Shown here: positions 56,719-64,000 of the stretch, piece by piece | Position numbering within the stretch: the first letter of the stretch is position 1 | Layout: each line of letters begins with the position of its first letter | Assembly: GCF_018223745.1 (NCBI RefSeq) | Contig: NZ_CP073653.1 | Coordinates: 1,169,001 to 1,233,000 of the forward strand | Source: Clostridium beijerinckii | Lineage (GTDB): Bacteria > Bacillota > Clostridia > Clostridiales > Clostridiaceae | Direction: 5' to 3' | Length of the DNA stretch: 64,000 nucleotides | Position numbers and translations under genes: made by a program | The notes under the pieces: generated by a model | Seen by the model: the letters and a program-made list of their open reading frames with translations, nothing else | The model's database searches: none | Told to the model about the DNA's origin: nothing

Positions 56719-57666
56719 ATGAGTGTTATTATAATTTTAGGGGTTATTTTACTATTAATATTAATAGTAGTTATCTCATCAATTAAGGTTGTAAATACAG
56801 GGCATTTATATGTTGTAGAAAGATTTGGACAATTCCATAGAGTATTGGAACCAGGATTACATTTTATTGTGCCATTTGTAGATTTTGTTAGAAGAAAGAT
56901 TTCTACAAAACAACAAATTTTAGATGTGGAGCCACAATCGGTTATAACTAAAGATAATGTTAAAATATTAGTAGACAATGTTATATTTTATAAGGTATTG
57001 AATGCAAGAGATGCAGTTTATAATATTGAAAGTTTTCAATCAGGTATTGTATACTCAGCTACAACTAATATGAGAAATATCTTAGGTAATATGTCATTAG
57101 ATGAAATTTTATCAGGAAGAGATAGTATAAATCAAGATCTTTTAAGCATTATTGATGAAGTTACTGATGCTTATGGAATAAAGATACTTTCAGTTGAAAT
57201 TAAAAATATAGTTCCACCAGCTGAAATCCAACAAGCAATGGAAAAGCAAATGAAAGCTGAAAGAGATAAGAGAGCTATGATTCTTCAAGCAGAAGGTTTG
57301 AGACAATCTCAAATAGAAAAAGCAGAAGGAGAAAAACAAGCTAAGATCTTATCAGCAGAAGCAGAAAAGCAAGCAAATATAAGAAGAGCAGAAGGTTTAA
57401 AAGAATCTCAGCTACTAGAAGCAGAAGGTAAAGCAAAGGCTATAGAACAAATAGCGATTGCAGAATCTCAAGCTATAAGAAAAGTAAATCAAGCTATTAT
57501 TGAGTCTGGAACAAATGAAACTGTTATAGCATTAAAGCAAGTTGAAGCACTTAAAGAAATGGCTAACAGTCCAGCAAACAAGCTTATATTACCAAATGAG
57601 ACTTTATCATCTCTTGGGAGTATAGCTGCAATTGGAGAAATGCTAAAAGGATCAGGAAAGAAATAA
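56719..57666 (+). CDS. SPFH-domain (stomatin/paraslipin, QmcA-like) protein
   Basis: 315 residues. N-terminal membrane segment (IIILGVILLLILIVVIS), then the band-7 domain (VVERFGQFHRVLEPGLHFIVPF), and a long Ala/Glu/Lys coiled coil with repeating QAEGLRQSQIEKAEGEK-type units. Likely a membrane-microdomain scaffold together with the NfeD protein. Confidence 0.93.
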   Translation: MSVIIILGVILLLILIVVISSIKVVNTGHLYVVERFGQFHRVLEPGLHFIVPFVDFVRRKISTKQQILDVEPQSVITKDNVKILVDNVIFYKVLNARDAVYNIESFQSGIVYSATTNMRNILGNMSLDEILSGRDSINQDLLSIIDEVTDAYGIKILSVEIKNIVPPAEIQQAMEKQMKAERDKRAMILQAEGLRQSQIEKAEGEKQAKILSAEAEKQANIRRAEGLKESQLLEAEGKAKAIEQIAIAESQAIRKVNQAIIESGTNETVIALKQVEALKEMANSPANKLILPNETLSSLGSIAAIGEMLKGSGKK

Positions 57667-57682
57667 TAAATTAAATACACCT

Positions 57683-57713
57683 AAAAGAGAGCAAGATAAT
57701 TGCTCTCTTTTAA
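57683..57713 (+). terminator. Terminator of the NfeD/SPFH operon
   Basis: AAAAGAGAGCAA and TTGCTCTCTTTT, a 12-bp exact stem with a 5-nt loop. Confidence 0.9.
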
Positions 57714-57716
57714 GTA

Positions 57717-58030
57717 GTGAACCAAAATCTATGATTTTGTGTGAATCAGTTAAGCAGACATCTCGAATCTATGATTTGATGATGGTCGCTTACTCTGTGA
57801 GTACTCAGTGAACGAAAGTGAGTCAAGTTTCATCTAAGTAGAGAAACAATGTAGAGCGTGCAAATTTTAATTTATTTGCTTGAACTTTTACATATTTAAT
57901 ATATATTATTTTAGGTAAATCAATTAATTATGTTTGAAATACCGTTTTTGGTGCAATTATTATATTATATAAGTAGGTTAATTAAGTACAGTAATTTATT
58001 ATTTATAGAAGGGATTCGGTATAGCTGCGC
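57717..58030. other. Intergenic segment with unexplained hairpins
   Basis: No gene. The first ~140 bases have AATCTATGATT twice (about 57727 and 57767), each a small hairpin (AAAATC-tat-GATTTT; CGAATC-tat-GATTTG), then TGAGTACTCA and AACGAAAGTGAGTC. The rest is A/T-rich. No terminator or known riboswitch is seen. Confidence 0.3.
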
Positions 58031-58849
58031 ATGGATTATAGGGATAAAAGAAAAGAAAGAATATTAAATAGTCAAATGAAAAAGTTAATAAAAAGAGAAG
58101 ACAAGTTCTTTTATAAAAAAGAAAATGAATATATAAAAAATAAGATATTACCTGTAAAAGAGCAATTAGAAGAAAAAATTCCGAAAAATATGATAGAAAC
58201 TTTTGAGAAAGCATTTGAAAAGGGATTTTATTATGTTTTTGAAAAAGGTACTACAGTAATAGAGAAAAGTTACAACTCAGAGAAAATTAAAAATGAAGCA
58301 GATATAGATGAATATATTTTATCTAAGCAGATGAATAACAAAAATTTAAGCAGAATAGATAAAAGAGTGAAAAAAGGTGTGCTTATAAATAAAGGGATCA
58401 CAGCAGCCGAAGGGACATTACTTGGTATATTAGGAATTGGAATACCGGATATACCCGTGTTTATTGGAGTAATATTAAAAACTGTGTATGAGATTTGTGT
58501 GAATTATGGATTTGATTATAAGTCTAAAAGTGAAAAGGCATTTATATTAAATATAATTTGTGCAAGTTCTATAAAAACAGATGAAAAAATTCTATACTCA
58601 AATGAAGCAGATAGAATTGCATATAGTATTGAAAATAATCATGATCTTAAGGTTGATATAAATGAATTAATTGAGTCAGCTTCAAAATGTTTATCTGAAA
58701 ATATAGTTGTGGCAAAAGTTATCCAAGGAATACCGATAGTTGGAGTATATGGTGGAATATCAAATTATAGATTATTAGCTGATATAAGCGAAGTGGCAAG
58801 TATAAAATATAAAAAAAGATTATTATCTAAATTGAAAAATACTCTTTAG
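58031..58849 (+). CDS. EcsC-family protein
   Basis: 272 residues. N-terminal ~60 residues lysine-rich and helical. Family pattern: AAEGTLLGILGIGIPDIPVFIGVILKTVYEICVNYGFDYKS and GIPIVGVYGGISNYRLLADI. Function unknown; no ABC partner adjacent. The ribosome site is weak (GAAGGGA ~14 nt ahead), so the start is less sure. Confidence 0.82.
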   Translation: MDYRDKRKERILNSQMKKLIKREDKFFYKKENEYIKNKILPVKEQLEEKIPKNMIETFEKAFEKGFYYVFEKGTTVIEKSYNSEKIKNEADIDEYILSKQMNNKNLSRIDKRVKKGVLINKGITAAEGTLLGILGIGIPDIPVFIGVILKTVYEICVNYGFDYKSKSEKAFILNIICASSIKTDEKILYSNEADRIAYSIENNHDLKVDINELIESASKCLSENIVVAKVIQGIPIVGVYGGISNYRLLADISEVASIKYKKRLLSKLKNTL

Positions 58850-58924
58850 CTTAGATGAACTTGTTGCGTTTAAGTGTGCCTCAATTTCATTATTGAAAGA
58901 TTAGCAAAAAAATATTAATATAGA

Positions 58925-59018
58925 CTATATATGTTGCAATGCACAATTCACAATTACGGCTAAAATTCTTGTAACATTTTTAGAATTATGATGAAGGATT
59001 ATTTGTGTAATATATATT
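58925..59018. repeat. Family C element, copy 4 (reverse orientation)
   Basis: Begins CTATATATGTTGCAATGCAC and ends GTGTAATATATATT. The internal GCTAAAATTCTTGTAACATTT and AGAATTATGATGAAG are reverse complements of copies 2 and 3. Confidence 0.85.
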
Positions 59019-59041
59019 ATAAAACAAATTGAGGTGAAGAA

Positions 59042-59557
59042 ATGAAAAAGAAAAATATAATGAGCTTTATACTTTTATTAATACTTTCTTTTTCTTTAAT
59101 TGGTTGTAATCTTAAAGATGATTATATACTTCAAACAAAAGAAGATACAGATGAAAAGCCATCTGCAGATAAGGTTAATGAAGTTTTTGAATCAGATAAG
59201 ATGAAGGAATTAATGGATAAATTAAAGTCTAACCCTAAGGAAATTTCTGATAAAGTTAATGAAGTAGATAGTGATACTACACGTGTAATGAAAGAATTAA
59301 ATGATAAAGCAGATGAATTAACGGACGAGCTCAATAATGCTGATTTTGAAGGAAAAAGTGAAGATATTAAAAATAAATTTGATGATATATCTAATAAATT
59401 AGATGAAATTAAAGATAATGTTGATGATGCAAAAGATAGAGCAGATACATTTAAGGATCCAATTGATAAAAAGCAAGTAACAGATACAGTAGATGAATTT
59501 ACATCACATATGAATAACCTTGAAAGAGCGATAGATAGAATAGCAACCACGAGATAA
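59042..59557 (+). CDS. Uncharacterised lipoprotein with coiled coil
   Basis: 171 residues. Signal peptide with lipobox SLIGCN (Cys at about 22). The mature part is almost wholly charged helix with heptad-like repeats (KMKELMDKLKSNPKEISDKVNEV; FDDISNKLDEIKDNVDDAKDRA). No enzyme motif. GAGGTGAAG precedes the ATG. Confidence 0.7.
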   Translation: MKKKNIMSFILLLILSFSLIGCNLKDDYILQTKEDTDEKPSADKVNEVFESDKMKELMDKLKSNPKEISDKVNEVDSDTTRVMKELNDKADELTDELNNADFEGKSEDIKNKFDDISNKLDEIKDNVDDAKDRADTFKDPIDKKQVTDTVDEFTSHMNNLERAIDRIATTR

Positions 59558-59586
59558 AATTTATAATTCTAAGTTTTTTACAGGTA

Positions 59587-59625
59587 TGATAGGCGTAATA
59601 CAGCATCTGTTATGCCTGTTATAAT
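59587..59625 (+). terminator. Possible terminator after the lipoprotein gene
   Basis: TAGGCGTAATA and TGTTATGCCTG pair with mismatches; only a weak T-run follows. Confidence 0.35.
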
Positions 59626-59706
59626 TTAGAATATAAAAAATACTTGATTCTTTTGCTTTAGTATGATAAAGTGATAAATAGAAAGTGATGTAGGGGGTTA
59701 TTACAT

Positions 59707-60540
59707 ATGAAAATAAATAGTTTAATAAAAAAATTAACAGTAGTTGCTATCATAGCTACATTGGGAGTAAGCTTGGTTGCATGTGGCGGGAATGCCAATA
59801 AATCATCAGAATCAAAGGCAGCAAAAAGTGCATTAGATAAGGATGAATTAGTAATAGGTTTAGATGATACTTTTGTTCCAATGGGATTTAAGAATGAGAA
59901 CGGGGAAATAGTTGGATTTGATGTTGATTTAGCAAATGCAGTAGGTAAAAAACTTAATAAAAAGGTGAAATTTCAATCAATTGATTGGAGTATGAAAGAA
60001 ACTGAACTTAATAACGGTAATATAGATTTAATATGGAATGGATATTCAATTACTGATGAAAGAAAAGAAAAAGTTGAATTTTCAAAGCCATATTTAAGTA
60101 ATACTCAAGTTATAGTAACATTAGCAGATTCTAATATTAAATCTAAAAATGATTTAGCAGGTAAAAAAGTTGGTGCTCAGAACGGATCAACAGCAGTAGA
60201 TGCAGTTGAAGCAGCTAATGGAATCGAAAAAACTTTTGATGGTGGAAAACTTGTTACGTTTGAAGATAATAACGCTGCATTAATGGATTTAGAAGCAAAG
60301 AGATTAGATGCCATTGTTGTAGATGAGATTTTAGCAAGATATTATATGAAAGCAAGAGGAGAAGAAAAATATAAAATCTTAACTGATAATTTTGGAAGTG
60401 AAAAGTACGGTGTTGGAATTAAAAAAGGTGATACTAAATTTGTAGAAGCTTTTAACAAAGCTTTAGATGAAGTTATTTCTGATGGAACTGCAGCAGACAT
60501 ATCAAAGAAATGGTTCGAACAAGATATAATCCTTAAATAG
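59707..60540 (+). CDS. Polar amino-acid ABC importer, substrate-binding lipoprotein
   Basis: 277 residues. Lipobox SLVACGG (Cys ~26). Family 3 binding-protein signature GFDVDLANAVGKKL and DLIWNGYSITDERKEKVEFSKPY. Substrate likely a polar amino acid or cystine. AGGGGGT precedes the ATG. The downstream permease and ATPase genes complete the importer, across a 350-bp gap. Confidence 0.92.
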   Translation: MKINSLIKKLTVVAIIATLGVSLVACGGNANKSSESKAAKSALDKDELVIGLDDTFVPMGFKNENGEIVGFDVDLANAVGKKLNKKVKFQSIDWSMKETELNNGNIDLIWNGYSITDERKEKVEFSKPYLSNTQVIVTLADSNIKSKNDLAGKKVGAQNGSTAVDAVEAANGIEKTFDGGKLVTFEDNNAALMDLEAKRLDAIVVDEILARYYMKARGEEKYKILTDNFGSEKYGVGIKKGDTKFVEAFNKALDEVISDGTAADISKKWFEQDIILK

Positions 60541-60744
60541 TGTTAATTAGATAATTATAAACTTAATTTATTAGAATTTTATGAAGTTAATATTATAAAT
60601 AAAATTTACTAAATTAACTAGTTAGAAATATAAATACTGATGGTGAATAATAAGGGATGAAATTATAAAAGAATTTCTTTTTGGAAATTTAAAAGTGATT
60701 TCATCCATCACTCTTAATTGTTCTTTATTAACATTTGATTGGAA

Positions 60745-60767
60745 TGTGGCCTGGCCACTTTTTATTC
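60745..60767 (+). terminator. Intra-operon terminator between binding protein and permease
   Basis: GTGGCC/GGCCAC hairpin with a very short loop and TTTTTATT. It lies in the 348-bp gap 60541-60888, which also holds a GGATGAAAT / ATTTCATCC hairpin (60655-60706) and TCTGCGAAGCAGA (about 60829). No gene seen. Partial termination would leave excess binding-protein mRNA. Confidence 0.65.
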
Positions 60768-60888
60768 TTTAGGAGATTATATTATTGGACAATCTATAGA
60801 TAACTTTTAGAAGTATTAAAAACACACAGTCTGCGAAGCAGATTATTTTACGCATAAATAATTTGAAAATAAAGAGGAGGAAATAACT

Positions 60889-61530
60889 TTGAGTTATATT
60901 TTAGAGATAATGCCTCAAGTATTAGAGGGATTAAAAGTCACATTAGAAATTTTTGTACTTACATTAGTATTATCTATTCCATTAGGAGTAATAGTAGCTG
61001 TAATGAGGACATCTAAATCTCTAATACTTAAGCAAATAAGTGGAATATATATTCTTATAATGAGAGGTACTCCTCTGTTATTACAAATTATTGTGATTTT
61101 CTTTGGACTTCCTCTAGTAGGGGTCAGCTTTGATAGATTTCCAGCAGCAATTTTAGCATTTACTTTAAATTATGGAGCTTATTTTGGAGAAATATTTAGA
61201 GCAGGTATAGAATCTATAGATAATGGACAAGTTGAAGGGGCTAAAGTTTTAGGGTTAAGTTCGAGACAAACGTTTTTTAGAATAATACTTCCTCAAGCAT
61301 TTAAAACAGTAATACCACCAGTTGCAAATGAAATAACAACTTTAGTGAAGGATACTTCACTAGTTTATGTAGTGGGTATGGATGAGTTACTAAAGATAGG
61401 TAAAACTGCTGCTAATAGAGATGTTTCGTTATTACCTCTTTTAATAGTTGGTGCTGTTTACTTAGTAGTAATAGCAATTTTCAGTCAAGTATTAAAGAAA
61501 ATTGAAGATAAGTATGACTATTATAAATAG
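60889..61530 (+). CDS. Polar amino-acid ABC importer, permease, TTG start
   Basis: 213 residues, about five hydrophobic helices. HisM/GlnP pattern: RGTPLLLQIIVIFFGLP, NYGAYFGEIFRAGIESID, GQVEGAKVLGLSSRQTFFRIILPQA. The start codon is TTG with GAGGAGG 8 nt ahead. Confidence 0.93.
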   Translation: MSYILEIMPQVLEGLKVTLEIFVLTLVLSIPLGVIVAVMRTSKSLILKQISGIYILIMRGTPLLLQIIVIFFGLPLVGVSFDRFPAAILAFTLNYGAYFGEIFRAGIESIDNGQVEGAKVLGLSSRQTFFRIILPQAFKTVIPPVANEITTLVKDTSLVYVVGMDELLKIGKTAANRDVSLLPLLIVGAVYLVVIAIFSQVLKKIEDKYDYYK

Positions 61531-61545
61531 TGTGGAGGAGATTAT

Positions 61546-62232
61546 ATGCTTAAAGTAAGTAATTTGAAAAAGAGATTCGGAAATACAGAAGTTTTAAAAG
61601 GTGTTAATCTTCATATAAAAAAAGGTGAAATATTAGTTGTCGTTGGAAATTCAGGTGGCGGAAAGACAACTTTACTTAGATGTGTAAATGAATTGGAACA
61701 TTGTGATGAAGGCGATATAGAAGTTAACGGAAAAGTTTTATGTAAAAATGGTAAGTATGTAGATAAAAATGCGTTAAAAGAAATAAGAAAAGATATAGGA
61801 TTAGTATTTCAAAATTTTAACTTATTTCCGCATATGAGTGTTTTAGAAAATCTTATTGAAGCACCACAAAAGGTGTTAGGATGGTCAAAAGAAGAAGCAA
61901 TAAAGAAAGCAGAAGAAACTTTAGGTTTCTTAGACTTGTTAGGAAAGAAAAATAACTATCCATTTGAATTATCTGGTGGTCAAAAACAGAGAGTTGCTAT
62001 TGGAAGAGCATTAGTGCTTGAACCTAAAATAATGTGCTTTGATGAGCCAACTTCTGCACTAGATCCAGGACTAACTGGAGAAGTTGCAAATTTAATAAAG
62101 CGTTTAAGTGAAAAAGGCATGAGTATGATGATTATAACTCATGATATGGACTTTGCTAAAAAAGTGTCAGATAGAATAGTATCAATGGATGCTGGAAAAT
62201 TGCAAGAGGGTCTAATGTTCGAAGAAGAGTAG
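61546..62232 (+). CDS. Polar amino-acid ABC importer, ATP-binding protein
   Basis: 228 residues. Walker A GNSGGGKTT, Q-loop LVFQNFNLFPHMSV, signature LSGGQKQRVAIGRAL, Walker B IMCFDEPTSALDP. GGAGGAG precedes the ATG 15 nt after the permease stop. Confidence 0.94.
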   Translation: MLKVSNLKKRFGNTEVLKGVNLHIKKGEILVVVGNSGGGKTTLLRCVNELEHCDEGDIEVNGKVLCKNGKYVDKNALKEIRKDIGLVFQNFNLFPHMSVLENLIEAPQKVLGWSKEEAIKKAEETLGFLDLLGKKNNYPFELSGGQKQRVAIGRALVLEPKIMCFDEPTSALDPGLTGEVANLIKRLSEKGMSMMIITHDMDFAKKVSDRIVSMDAGKLQEGLMFEEE

Positions 62233-62242
62233 CTATATTAGG

Positions 62243-62272
62243 ATTGAGGTTGAATTAAACCTCAATTTTTTT
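62243..62272 (+). terminator. Terminator of the amino-acid importer operon
   Basis: ATTGAGGTT and AACCTCAAT with a 6-nt loop and seven or more T. Confidence 0.9.
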
Positions 62273-62359
62273 AACAAATTATATATAAGTTAATAAAAGT
62301 TTTGATATATTATAAATTGAGAAGGTTTAAATTTAACAATTTAATTGTAAGAATTAGTG

Positions 62360-62388
62360 TTGAAATATGTGGCAAAGTGTGGTATTAT
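62360..62388 (+). promoter_or_regulatory. Promoter of the zinc-ribbon gene
   Basis: TTGAAA (62360-62365), 17-nt spacer, TATTAT (62383-62388). The ~100-nt leader has a CTCTG-ttt-CAGAG hairpin at about 62434-62446. Confidence 0.6.
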
Positions 62389-62498
62389 AAGAATGTAAGA
62401 TAATTCAAGATTTAATCAATACTGTACATTCGCCTCTGTTTCAGAGATTGGGTCTAGGTATCAGGTTATAATCTTTGGAAAAAGGGAGGATTTTTATA

Positions 62499-62666
62499 AT
62501 GGAAGATAGAACTTTAGTATGTAAAGATTGTGGAAAGGAATTTGTTTTCACAACAGGAGAACAAGAATTCTACAAAGAAAAAGGATTTGACAACGATCCA
62601 GTTAGATGTCCTGATTGTAGAAGAGCTAGAAAGCAACAAAGAAACAACAGAAACTTCGACAGATAG
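62499..62666 (+). CDS. Small zinc-ribbon protein
   Basis: 55 residues: MEDRTLVCKDCGKEFVF and RCPDCRRARKQQRNNR. Two CxxC pairs form a zinc ribbon, and the tail is strongly basic, so nucleic-acid binding is plausible. GGGAGG precedes the ATG. Related to short zinc-ribbon proteins common in Firmicutes; function unknown. Confidence 0.85.
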   Translation: MEDRTLVCKDCGKEFVFTTGEQEFYKEKGFDNDPVRCPDCRRARKQQRNNRNFDR

Positions 62667-62675
62667 TAAGTTGTT

Positions 62676-62714
62676 GAGCCATAAGAGAAATCTTATGGCT
62701 CTTTATTTTTTATA
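62676..62714 (+). terminator. Terminator after the zinc-ribbon gene
   Basis: GAGCCATAAGA and TCTTATGGCTC, 4-nt loop, then T-rich DNA. Confidence 0.9.
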
Positions 62715-62731
62715 TAGAAAAATAAATTTTT

Positions 62732-62789
62732 AGACGTAGGGAATTATAGTATTGATAGAAAACACTATAATTATCTGCGTCTTTTTTTC
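62732..62789. terminator. Second hairpin with T-run, bidirectional
   Basis: AGACGTAG/CTGCGTCT and AATTATAGT/ACTATAATT form one long stem ending in TTTTTTT. It follows the previous terminator by ~20 bp, with no gene between, so it may be a backup or belong to a small transcript. Confidence 0.7.
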
Positions 62790-62975
62790 AACATAGATTA
62801 TGTTGAAATTGATTCTTTATACTATAAAAATGTGCACTATTCTAAGAAAAAAGAAAAAATGCTTTATAATACATAAAAATATATATTAAACAAACAAAAT
62901 ACGAACTATATAAAAATAATATAAATATATAGTTCGTAAAAACATAAATTAAATGAAAAATTAACATAAAATAGG

Positions 62976-63176
62976 TTGACAACATACGTGTTGAATGATA
63001 ATCTTATGGTATCGATACGAAAGTTAGTAGAGTGTTATCGGAAAACATTCGCCATTACGAAGGTGTAGTGAGTAGGTAAATGAAAAAAATAACAAGTATA
63101 ATATACAAGTATATTGACGCGGTATTTTTTGAATGCACCTAGGCTAAATCTCATAATATTTTTTGGAGGAATTAAA
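62976..63176 (+). promoter_or_regulatory. purL promoter and structured leader of unknown class
   Basis: TTGACA (62976-62981) with GATAAT (62997-63002, 15-nt spacer). The leader then shows three small hairpins: GTATCGATAC (63009-63018), AGTGTT/AACATT (63031-63048) and CATTAC/GTAGTG (63053-63070). It does not match the purine, ZTP or PRPP riboswitch consensus as I know them, and no terminator follows. The upstream part 62790-62975 shows nothing. Confidence 0.4.
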
Positions 63177-64000
63177 ATGTTAAATATTAGAAGCGTATTC
63201 GTTGAAAAGAAAAAAGGATTTAATGTAGAAGCTCAAAGTTTATTAAATGATTTTAGAGATAACTTAGGAGTAACTGGATTAGAAGACGTAAGACTTGTTA
63301 ATAAATATATAATATCAGATATACCTGAAGAATATTATAATAAGGCTTTACATACAATTTTTTCTGAAGCAACAGTAGATGTAGTTTACGAATCAGAATT
63401 ACCAATGAATGAAGGAGAAGTAGCTTTTGGTGTAGAATATTTGCCAGGTCAATACGATCAAAGAGCAGATTCAGCTTCAGAATGTCTAGCTCTATTAACA
63501 GCAGAAGACAAGGTTGAAATAAAATCAGCTAAAGTAGTATTATTAAAAGGAAACCTTTCAAAAGATGATATTGAAAAAATTAAGAAATATTATATAAACC
63601 CAGTCGATTCAAGGGAAGTAGATATAAATAGCAAAGATTTATCATCACTTTCAAACATACCTAAAGATGTACAAATCTTAGATGGATTTACCAGCAAGAC
63701 ATTGGATCAATTAAAAGAATTTCATAGTGGACAAGGTTTGGCTATGAGTATTGATGATCTTCTTATGATTCAAGATTATTTCAAAGGAGAGAAAAGAGAT
63801 CCAAGTATAACTGAAATTAAAGTTATAGATACATACTGGTCAGATCACTGTAGACATACAACATTCTCAACTATATTAGAAGATATCCAAATTGAAGATA
63901 ATAAATATACAGCTCCAATAAAAGCAAGTTATGAAGGTTATATAAAATCTAGATCATATGTTTATGGCGAGAAAGAAAAGAATAAAACTCTTATGGATAT
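63177..64000 (+). CDS. purL: Phosphoribosylformylglycinamidine synthase, 3' end outside window
   Basis: The frame opens at ATG 63177 (GGAGGAATT ahead) and is still open at the window end (274 codons). The N-terminal domain and the motif YWSDHCRHTTF (about residues 220-230) identify the large, single-chain FGAM synthase (PurL with fused glutaminase), which converts FGAR to FGAM in purine synthesis. Residues GFTSKTLDQLKEFHSGQGLAMS lie before it in the linker. Catalytic and glutaminase domains are beyond the window. Confidence 0.93.
   Translation, partial: MLNIRSVFVEKKKGFNVEAQSLLNDFRDNLGVTGLEDVRLVNKYIISDIPEEYYNKALHTIFSEATVDVVYESELPMNEGEVAFGVEYLPGQYDQRADSASECLALLTAEDKVEIKSAKVVLLKGNLSKDDIEKIKKYYINPVDSREVDINSKDLSSLSNIPKDVQILDGFTSKTLDQLKEFHSGQGLAMSIDDLLMIQDYFKGEKRDPSITEIKVIDTYWSDHCRHTTFSTILEDIQIEDNKYTAPIKASYEGYIKSRSYVYGEKEKNKTLMD

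Noticed and set aside
59131-59550. 139-codon Ser/Leu-rich frame antisense to the coiled-coil lipoprotein
   Set aside because: Composition is what the antisense of an Asp/Lys/Glu-rich gene gives; no ribosome site.
62976-63176. Purine riboswitch before purL
   Set aside because: The conserved purine aptamer loops and terminator are not found; reported instead as an unknown leader.
1-64000. tRNA or rRNA genes, prophage or complete insertion sequences
   Set aside because: Read through for conserved signatures on both strands and none were found.

Overview
The window is low-GC, gene-dense DNA with long A/T-rich intergenic gaps, strong AGGAGG-type ribosome binding sites, occasional TTG/GTG starts, a T-box leader, two pyruvate formate-lyases, a rubredoxin, a GerA spore-germination protein and a clostridial-type pyrB-I-C-F-K-D-E operon. 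This fits a strictly anaerobic, spore-forming Clostridium sensu stricto, most like the C. beijerinckii group (inference from gene content and style, not from a search). The content is chromosomal housekeeping. No rRNA, tRNA, CRISPR array, phage module or complete insertion sequence was seen.

Layout. 1-750: 3' end of a beta-lactamase-fold gene that lacks the catalytic serine. 850-7400: pyrimidine operon behind a PyrR-type attenuator, with a second PyrR-like hairpin over the pyrB ribosome binding site. 7400-10300: palindromic repeats, surE, and a secreted deacetylase-like protein on the minus strand. 10300-16850: pflB, pflA, and a second pflB under a ZTP (pfl-motif) riboswitch. 16900-21000: rubredoxin, exonuclease, L-lactate dehydrogenase, more palindromes, birA. 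21100-30200: NAGPA-domain protein, M50 protease, T-box/argS, AI-2E-type permease, nitroreductase, HAD phosphatase, RNase H-like protein. 30300-42500: ComEC-like metallo-beta-lactamase lipoprotein, a PEPCK-like P-loop protein, small membrane proteins, an Lrp regulator, PHP hydrolase, gamma-carbonic anhydrase, CvfB, orphan GerA, asnB. 42600-56000: calcium-type P-ATPase, YaaR, a NitT/TauT-type ABC importer, an ABC exporter, ilvE, nadE. 56100-64000: NfeD/SPFH pair, EcsC, a polar amino-acid ABC importer, a small zinc-ribbon protein and the 5' end of purL.

How the genes work together. The pyr operon covers de novo UMP synthesis from carbamoyl phosphate. pflB/pflA/ldh/rubredoxin are fermentative and redox functions, and the first pflB carries candidate CcpA and Rex sites. 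The ZTP riboswitch ties the second pflB to one-carbon and purine status, since formate feeds 10-formyl-THF; purL lies at the other end of the window.

The least explained part is the intergenic DNA. Four families of palindromic or tandem repeats occupy most of the long gaps. (A) ~39-bp tandem repeats, each with a small covarying hairpin, at three loci. (B) At least seven 190-310-bp imperfect palindromes with TTTCGG-type ends and a conserved AAGTTGTTCC/GGGTGCAACTT core. (C) ~90-110-bp MITE-like elements with TATATATGTTGCAA ends. (D) One ~165-bp palindrome. These are the best candidates here for something undescribed.
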